The notes beneath the pieces are model-generated. The model made no database searches and was not told the DNA's origin. It was given only the letters and a program-made list of their open reading frames with translations. The translations under genes were made by a program, and so were the position numbers. Positions 47,301 to 56,300 of a stretch of 64,000 nucleotides of DNA are shown piece by piece (positions within the stretch are counted from its first letter, which is position 1; every line of letters starts with the position of its first letter). Origin of the DNA: Siphonodentalium dalli (lineage: Eukaryota > Mollusca > Scaphopoda > Gadilida > Siphonodentaliidae); assembly GCA_032622095.1 (NCBI GenBank), contig CP136061.1, positions 122,030,754-122,094,753 on the forward strand, read 5' to 3'.

Positions 47301-50300
47301 CGCCAATTAGAGGAACACGATATATCGGCAAGTCAGAGAAGGATACAGGGATGTTTTGATACCTGTTACAGGTTTGGGTGCCCAAACTATAGAGACCCAA
47401 ATGTCCCCAAATTCCATGTAGATAGTATTTATTCCAGTTGGATCTTCCATATTTTCAAGGAATTTTTCTACAATTCAACAAAATGTCCTAATGAAAATCA
47501 GCATCCCGCAGATGATATATAGTCTATAATATGGAGCCTTTATTTGCACAATCAAGTATCCAGTACTGAATATTTTAACATCCAAATTTATATGGGCACA
47601 TACTCAAATACAGAACAGGTGTCCCCAAACAAAAAGTCTCTGGATCCTTCCCTGCGAGTTTGTCCGTGTTCTAGGGGAAGCAACTCGTGTGAGCTACGGG
47701 TTCGATGGGTAGCCCCAACCCGCGTCCTGTGTGGTGTGACTATCGCTCCGAGTGCTAATTACGCCAATTAGAGGAACCCTATATATCGACTTTCGTTCTC
47801 AACTCTTGGGACCTCGAAACGAGGGAAGCGACTGCAAGGGGAGCTACGGGGAAGGCGATTCATGAACCTGGTCTTACCTCGATTAGCAGTCCTGTGAAAG
47901 TAATTAATGTGATTGCGAACAATCACAAATACACTTCCTTGGAGCTACCTTACAGAGCGAAGTCTCCTTTAAAGAACTTCATAGACACACCAACCAACCA
48001 ACCTTGTTGTGTTTATATGTTACCATGTGGCAACCAAGGCAGTAACGGCCCCATTGTTAATCATCCAGGGTGAAAAAGGTTCAAAGTGACTCAGTTGTAC
48101 ACCAGACGATGATTGTTAACGTATAAAGAAAGCCGTCAAACGAAAAAAAAAAAATGAACTCGATAATAAGTCACCTAATTTCGTGATACCTTTAACCACC
48201 GTCAACGCACGTGGTAACTTAAATAACACGTCACCTGTATGCCATAGATTTGTTATAAAGAAAACGACCAGCGTCTTTAGTCATATCCAATGGTGCCGCG
48301 AATGTTCTGCCTTTAATAGGCCAGAAACGTTGCATTCTGCACAGAAAACGGATATTAAATCATTGACCGATTAAAATTATGGAAGACAAAGTCGGTTAAA
48401 ACGAAACGAGTCATCCGATTCCGAAATTATTATATTCGGAACAAACCGTCGTAATCTTTATGTGAATCGTTACATAATTTTCAACTATAAGCAAAGAAAT
48501 AATGTTGTTTGTATAAAACAAAAACAAAACTGTTTTTGCTATACAAACTGCAACTTAGCTTCGTATTCTTTGTGAGAGATTCTTGCACCCGTCCGGTGAG
48601 GAGGGATAAAAAATATGGCGATTCTTTCACTACGGGTCAGAAACCACGTGATTACACGGGTCATGAACATGACAGAAGATATGTACCATAGAATTTCCGT
48701 ACGTTTTTTTTCAACTCGGAGAGTTAACCCCTCCTAATTGGGATATATACCATATAGTTCAGTGGGCAAGATACCTTTGACGGAGATACTCATATACCAA
48801 ATTTGGTTCCGATCAGATAAAAAATGTTTGAGTTATGGCAGAATGCGTGAATTCTAAGTCGAAAAAGGGCCATAACTCTGTAAAAAAAAGTCTGATCAAA
48901 CCCATATTTGAACTTGATCTGTATTTTGGGCTGAAAAACCCATATACAAAATTTGGTTTTGATCGGATAGAAAATGTTTGAGTTATCGCATTACACATAA
49001 AGTGTCTACAGACAGACGGACGAACGGACAGACGGATGCACGACGAGTGGTGAATCCGGACGTCGACACTATGTGTACCATACTATGGTATGGGTACACA
49101 TAAAAATTGATCAGTTAATTTGGGCATGTGTTTTATATGTTTGTTCACCCCCACCCACATAAACATGATGCAATTGGTAACTGATAAGTTTACCGGTATA
49201 ATGTTATAATTAATCGTCTAATCAGCACCATGTAATTTGGAGCAATTTTACAGTCTATTAGTACTATCCACATATTACGCGAAATGGTTTTATTCAACAA
49301 TAAGATTTGTAAATATTAGCCAGACAGCGACAAAATTAGGCGACAATTACCATGCAGACGTGTGTTTAGTACTCCAAGAACATCGTACCTCGACAAATCT
49401 GTATACCTATTATGAGATATGTCAAACTAATTATGTTCATACTATGTGTTACCAGGAGACTTGTACATATTGTATATATACTATCATTATAATTACCACC
49501 AACTACTTTTTGTAAATATTTCTTCTGTATCTCAATGTTATCATGGAACGAGAGCAATAAACAATTGAATCGAATTGTTTTATTTTTCGTGTTCTCAATG
49601 ATCCTATAATTTGGTTTTCAATTAGGCCAAAATTAGAAATGACAAAAAAATTGGCCAAATGAAATTTCTGGCCAGAGTGAGTGAACTTTGGCCACAGACA
49701 ATGTTTTATACATTATATTCAACCTAATATTACATGATTATGACTAAAATGTTAAAACATGTGTGATATTTCAGCCAGGTCAAACATATTTCAACTTAAT
49801 TTTGTTGATGGGTGGATGGTTTAAACTTCCAAGAAATATATCTCATTTACCATTAGTACCCCAAGTAACTGATCTAAGTTCACCATACCCAATATATTTC
49901 AAATGCTGAAGATATTATTAAACTCACGTGATATGTTTGAAATATGTGAGGAATAGATCTGACTCGTGGCCCTGGACTTCCCTGTGCTGGATTGGTTTGT
50001 CATCTAAGAATGTGTCAAGTTCTACTGTTTTATAGGCAGCTGTGCCATACTCATCCTGAAAAATATGGGAGATTTCTAGCACCAAAAATGACATGACAGG
50101 AGGTAGCTGACAATCACTCCACTACCGACCCATCTGGGGTAGCAATACAAGATTTCCAGCAATTTTGGCAAAATGGGAGGGGGTAGTGTACTTCAAGTCA
50201 ATGCTGAGCCATTATCTTTGGCATAGGTCCCATCAAGCATGTTTAATCTTAGAAATCTTAGGTGTAATCATATGTCGGTACTTTAGCTTCTTTGTCAAAT

Positions 50301-53300
50301 TTGTCATTGAGTTATGCCCCTTGGTATGCACACACAAAACAAAATGCTCAATTTTACCCATTTTTTTACTCAAATTGACCATTTTCAACCCAAAAACAGA
50401 CCATGACAGAGCAAATGTCAGTAAATAAGCTTCTTCCACCTGATAGAGATATGTTAGAGCTCAGAAATACTTGAAATAGAAAAAAAGTTATCGTATCAAT
50501 TTGAATAAAAGGTCAGCAGACCACAGTGTCCCCCGAAAAAGTGGTAAGTCGATGCCGCTTTGTTGAAGATTAAAAAAAAATGTTGAAATTTTCTAAGTTG
50601 AAAAGGGTTAATAACTCGGTAAAAAAATTCCGTCATCTATATACATGTTACACATCTCCAATATGTGGATAACAATACTCTGAAGTTTCAAATATCTATA
50701 ATCAAAACTGTAGGAGGAGTTGATTACACCACGAGGTACCCTCATACAGAAAATCAAAAAAAGTCAAAAAGAGTTAATAACTCAGTCAAAAAATTATTTT
50801 TCCGTCATCTTTATACATGTTGCACATCTTCAATATATGGGGAACAATATTGTGAACTTACAAATCTGTGGGATGAAAACTGTAGGAGGAGTTGATTACA
50901 CCATGAAGGTACCCTCATACAGAAAATTATAAAAAATGTTGAAATATTCTAAGTCGAAAAGGGTTAATAACTCCGTCAAAAAATAATTTTCCGTCATCTA
51001 TATACATGTTGCACATCTTCAATATATGGGCAACAATATTCTAAAGTTTCAAATCTCTGGGATGAAATCTGTAGGAGGTGATTACACCATGAAGGTACTC
51101 AAAAGTGTGACGGACGGACGAATGGACGGACGGACGGACCCCGTCTCTATAGTCCCCCAAAAATAAATTTTTCGGGGGACAAAAAAATGTTTGGCAAGCG
51201 CCAATGACAGAATTCAGGGGATAGAAATCGGGCTATTTTCCTGTAACCAATAAAACAGAGTTGGCCTTCACTGAATACGAAAATCCTGTTGCAAAACAGC
51301 AAAACATTATATCAAAGGGAAAAACATCTCAGCTCAATTTGATCTATTAAAGAATCAGATTCATTCAAGAATGACTAAATAAACATAATCTGTAACCCCA
51401 AAAAAAAAAATCAAAGAGGCTCTTAATAAAAGAGCCTACCAATGAACATATAAATTATTTTTGTCTATTGTACCAACCTGACTGCTGTATCTTCCGATCC
51501 AGAAGTGTACATCATACAGAAGCTCCTCACTGCCAGACTCTGTGTATGTCTAGAACGATAAGATCAAGGCTCAAAATAAAAATATTTTTACTGACTGTCA
51601 AAATGACAGGCACGAAATGGATGGTTTTGGTCATTTCAAAATGGTGCTCGTCAAATTTTTATTATTTTCATCAATGATGCGCGCATTTTAGTGAGCACCA
51701 ATTGCCATCTAGGAAAAACCCATGTTATTTTTGTTTTTAAAAGTTTACATCGATTAATAAATACACATGCAATTCACAAAAGACATAATTATATTCACTC
51801 TGAATTGATCTGAAATTAAAAAAGTACTATTTTTTACTTTCCATGTCCTATTTGCTCAATAGTAGCTCCTTGGACAGATAGATTGTTTAAAAATTTACAT
51901 TGGACAAAATGTCCGACAGATACAGAAGTGCACTGAACATAAGCTATTTTTTGTCTCACATTGACCATGCCGGCCGCTTATTTTCAGCCTTAGACCAGAT
52001 GATTAAACACATGTGACTCATTTCAAGCTTCAAAAACCTTTGATTTTTTACCTTTGGGCCATATCTAGTGCAAGCATATTGGAACTTTACATGCACCCTT
52101 TGAGAACACAGGAATACCTACCTCTTGTGAGTAGACTAGAAATGGGCAATATTTTGTAAAAAACTTAAATGTCCATCAATAAAAACTTGATCAAAACATC
52201 ACACGCACATAGACTATTTAAATATTAAACATAAACAGCTAAACATAGAAAAGTATTTAAATTACCATTTATTGGAGTGTACAACAAACGAGAGGTGACG
52301 TCTGTGTCACATGACAAATAACTAGCTATTAAAAGTATTTTAACCTATAGGGCATTTTCAGCTACGTGAAATCAAACGAGAGGTCGATCACGATCGGCAG
52401 ATGTTAACCCATCCCTTGGCGATAAAAATTTAATATGATCGGATAAATGAGAGTTTTGGTGTTGAATTATAGAGTATACTGTTATGTACTATTATAGACA
52501 AATGTACATAACACAAATTATTGGAATTTATGGGTCACTGGCATTTATATAAGAGAATGCACTGGTACAGGATCTGTAATGCTAAACCGCCACAGCCAGC
52601 AAGCCCATGGGTTAAATGTTTAGGTGTGACCTGGACATGGAATACTTGGATTAAGAGAGTCCAATTTAAGTTTACAATAATAATGTGTCCTAGTATACAG
52701 ATAAGCAACCTCACCACTGACCCATTAATATCAATTATATAGCAGAGCTGTCAAAATATCACAGGAATTGTTTATGTTGAACACTGACCTCTCTATTAAA
52801 CCAATAACAATTATAATGATATCAGACCATCTGAAGATATAACTCTGCAGCACAGATGTCAAAGTCTACTGTTAATATCATGTGATGTTTATTGTTGAAT
52901 CTTTATTTTAAATTAGATACCATAGCCTTCTTTATCAGATTATTTGCACATTGGCATAAGAGACATCAGAAAATAATATAGCCTTATCAATAGTAGTCCA
53001 AAGGCAATTGGTGAATTGGATTTAATGTTGCTCCAAACAGATTTACCAGTACATAACACAAGATTTTGGACTGATTTAATCAAATTTGGTGTGGTGATTC
53101 GGGGTACCCTTGGCCGAGTTATAATGGTGTTAGTTTTTCAAATTTTTTTAACTTAACTTTTTTTTTTTTTTTTAATTAATATTTAAAAAAATTAAAGGGA
53201 CACATTGGAAATCTTTTTATCATAATCATCAATATCTAAATGAAAACAAATGACAATGTCAATGACATTTTTTTTAATTATTATTATAAAAGTTAAAAAT

Positions 53301-56300
53301 AAATTTAAAAATAAATAATAAAAAAAATTCAATTTTTTTCTTCGAAAAAGGGTCATAACACCTTTAAAATTAATTGGATCAAACCCATATTCGAACTCGA
53401 TCTGTATTTTGGGCTGTGAAACTCACATACCAAATTTGGTTCCAATCAGATAAAAAATGTTTGAGTTATGGCAGAATGCGTGAATTCTAAGTTGAAAAAG
53501 GGCCATAACTCTGTAACAAAATCTCAGATCAAACCCAAATGTTTGAGTTATCGCATTACTCGTAAAGTGTCTACGGACAGACAGACAGACAGACAGACGG
53601 ACGAACGACGAGTGGTCAATCCAGGCAACGACACTATGTTTACCATACTATGGTATGGGTAAACATAAAAAGCCAAAATGTGTAAAGTTTACTCAGATTT
53701 GTCTGAAGTTTCCGCCATTTTATAGCAAGCTTGTTAAAACTATTTACAATGCTATATCATTGTCTTCGATGGCATATTATTGATCATGTTATTAACCCTT
53801 AAATGTCAAATTACACTGCTGGGTGCATTTTTTTAAAATTTGCTTGCACAAACACAATAGCACACATTAAGGTCAAATTACACATATCATATCTGTAATT
53901 AGAAAGAGGGAATATTAATAAATTATCTAAATTGAAGAATTTCAACCAATTTTGTCACTGTTTTGTGTGATTTTGTAAGTTATTTAAATTGTAATGGTCT
54001 TGAAATAATTACTTATGAGAAATACAAGTGGATGGAGGAATTTCATAGTTCATATCTCTCAATGAATGTGTGCAAAGTTTACTAATGTAGGTAGAGTGAT
54101 AATAGCTGTTAATAAACCAAATTAAATTAAAACAGAGTGATACTGTAATGTCCAAAATAATCGACCCCTAAACCACAGCAAAATTATGGGGGATTTTTCA
54201 GGATTTAGTCAGAAATATGGCTTGCTGTCATTCATTGGAAACCTCTTGGTGAGAGCTTTCCGATGAATGGCAACAAGCCATATTTCCGACTAAATCCTGA
54301 AAATTTCCCATAATTCTGCTGCGGTTAAAGGATCATACACTTTGGACATTACTGTAGGTAGAGTGATAATAGCTGTAAATAAACCACAATTAAAACAGAG
54401 TGATAACTTACATTTAGAATGATATATGAATCTCCGTTGAAGAATTTTCCGTACTCTTCTTTTGGCCAAGCTGTGACCTTGAATTTCTGTAATAAAAATT
54501 TATCTTGATGAGAAAATATGATTTCAATGGGAACTGAATACATTGTCAAAGATTAAACAGGAATATGACACTTATTGTGTGTCGTACATTTAAAATATTT
54601 TAAGGACCTCTCAAGTATTTATACCTGCATGCTAGGAGAAAATTTTACTGTTTAGCCCTTTCATCTTTCATGCCATGAGCTGCACTGGTGCAGCATTTAT
54701 GATCCTGTGCCAGTGCATTCTCTTATATGTGTGAGTCTCCTATAGGGAGCATCACATAGATAAGAGAATGCACTGGCTTACAAGGTCAAGGTAAATATTG
54801 TTAGGCCAATGTATTCTCTTATATATGCGAGGCTCCCTATATAAGAGAATGCATTGGCACAAGGTTTTCGCAAAATTTCAGGAAGCTCCAGTCATGGAAG
54901 GGTTAGAGCTGAAAATATAGGAAGATGCTGACCAAAATGTACCCTGGTGTTGTGGCAAATTTAAGTTTTTATTCCTTCCAACACACCGAAGGAGGAGTTG
55001 ATTACACCATGAGGTTATATAATCTATGTGTTGAAAAATTTACACCAAGTTTTCAAGCCAAGTGCTGAATATCCGAACATTTCATAAACAGTGAACTTGT
55101 GGAAAATGTCATTTTTAAGGAATAATCTGTTTCCTAATGTAATTACGCAGTTTAAAGGCATTATACCGAATAATAAATTTGTGATTTATGAACGTGATTT
55201 GTGAACAGTTTATGATTTGGTAAAATGCCTTTAAAATGTGAAATAATATCAGGAAATTGAGATCATTACTATTTTTTTTACATCTCAGTAGAAAATAACG
55301 GCATAAAAGTGCATTTTGAGTTGGAAATATATTTAAAAATTGGGAACTTTATTGTGACATTGCTCCCATACTCATCGTTCACTATAGGCTCTAATGTAAT
55401 TAACCTGTTTAAATACATTAGCCTTTTATATTAGAAACCAATGATAAAATACTATAGAAAATGAAGTGTACAGTAATGCCCTAAATAATCGGCTCCTTAA
55501 CCATAGCATAATTATGGGTAATTTTTCAGGATTTAGTCGGAAATATGGCTTGTTGCCATTCTTCGGAAAGCTCTCACTGAGAGCTTTCCAATGAATGGCA
55601 ACAAGCCATATTTCCGACTAAATCCTGAAAAATTACCCATAATTCTGCTGTGGTTAAGGAGTCGATTATTGGGGGTATTACTGTAATTATATCAAACAAA
55701 GGATTCTCTTGAGTCTCTTCACAGGCTCACTTTATAGCCGCTTTCAGAAAATTGTTCAATACAGTGTTCCATCACTGTTCAATAGTGTTCCATCACTGTT
55801 CAATACGGTGTTCCTTCACTGTTCAATACAGTGTTCCATCACTGTTCAATACGGTGTTCCCTCACTGTTCAATACAGCATTCCTTCACTGTTCAATAGTG
55901 TTCCTTCACTGTTTAAATACAGTGTTCATTGTTTTACTGCCTTTAACTTTTTATTTATTCACACAAATAATTTTTTGTTCAAAATTTAGCTATTTTGCAC
56001 ATATGGTTTAACCTACCACTATTCTCCAGATCTGTACGCTGACCTTTACACCTGCGGCCTTCCAGGCTGCCTCGCTTTGAGCCGACTCCTCTGAAAAAGC
56101 ATGTAGGTAGAACTTGTATATGATAAATCATGAATGCATTAAACGGGAGCATTTTAATGAGATTTTCAAAGGTTTTCATTAATTTTGTACTTGTCTAGAT
56201 CATAATTAGAGCCAATATATAATCATGCAGTCTATTTAAATCAAATACTGGTGAACAAAGGGAACATTAATCTTGAGGATGTCAAGATGTTGGAGAAAAC

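Larger units (their letters stand above)
44116..48789. mobile_element. 4.7-kb terminal-inverted-repeat element of unknown class
   Basis: Ends GTATCTCCGTCAAAGGTATC / GATACCTTTGACGGAGATAC with CTTGCCCACTGAACTATATG continuing inward. The interior is less AT-rich than its surroundings and carries three direct copies of a segment with GGGTAGCCCCAACCCGCG (starting about 46091, 47239 and 47699) plus CTAATTACGCCAATTAGAGG. Frames up to about 119 codons are open on both strands (46326-46685 minus, 45797-46150 plus) but none shows a transposase or other known domain. Confidence 0.72.
43680..49105 (+). mobile_element. Pearl-like element P6, split by a 5-kb insertion
   Basis: The left part (43680-43791) stops at GGGCCGAGAAAC and the right part (48790-49105) resumes with TCATATACCAAATTTGGTTC. 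In intact copies GAGAAAC is followed directly by TCACATACCAAATTTGG. It ends with GACGGACGAACGG and the hairpin TACCATACTATGGTATGGGT. Confidence 0.75.

Noticed and set aside
52521-52742. 73-codon frame conserved at 6549-6770
   Set aside because: Conservation comes from two recent copies of one pearl-like element; both strands are open, no known protein.
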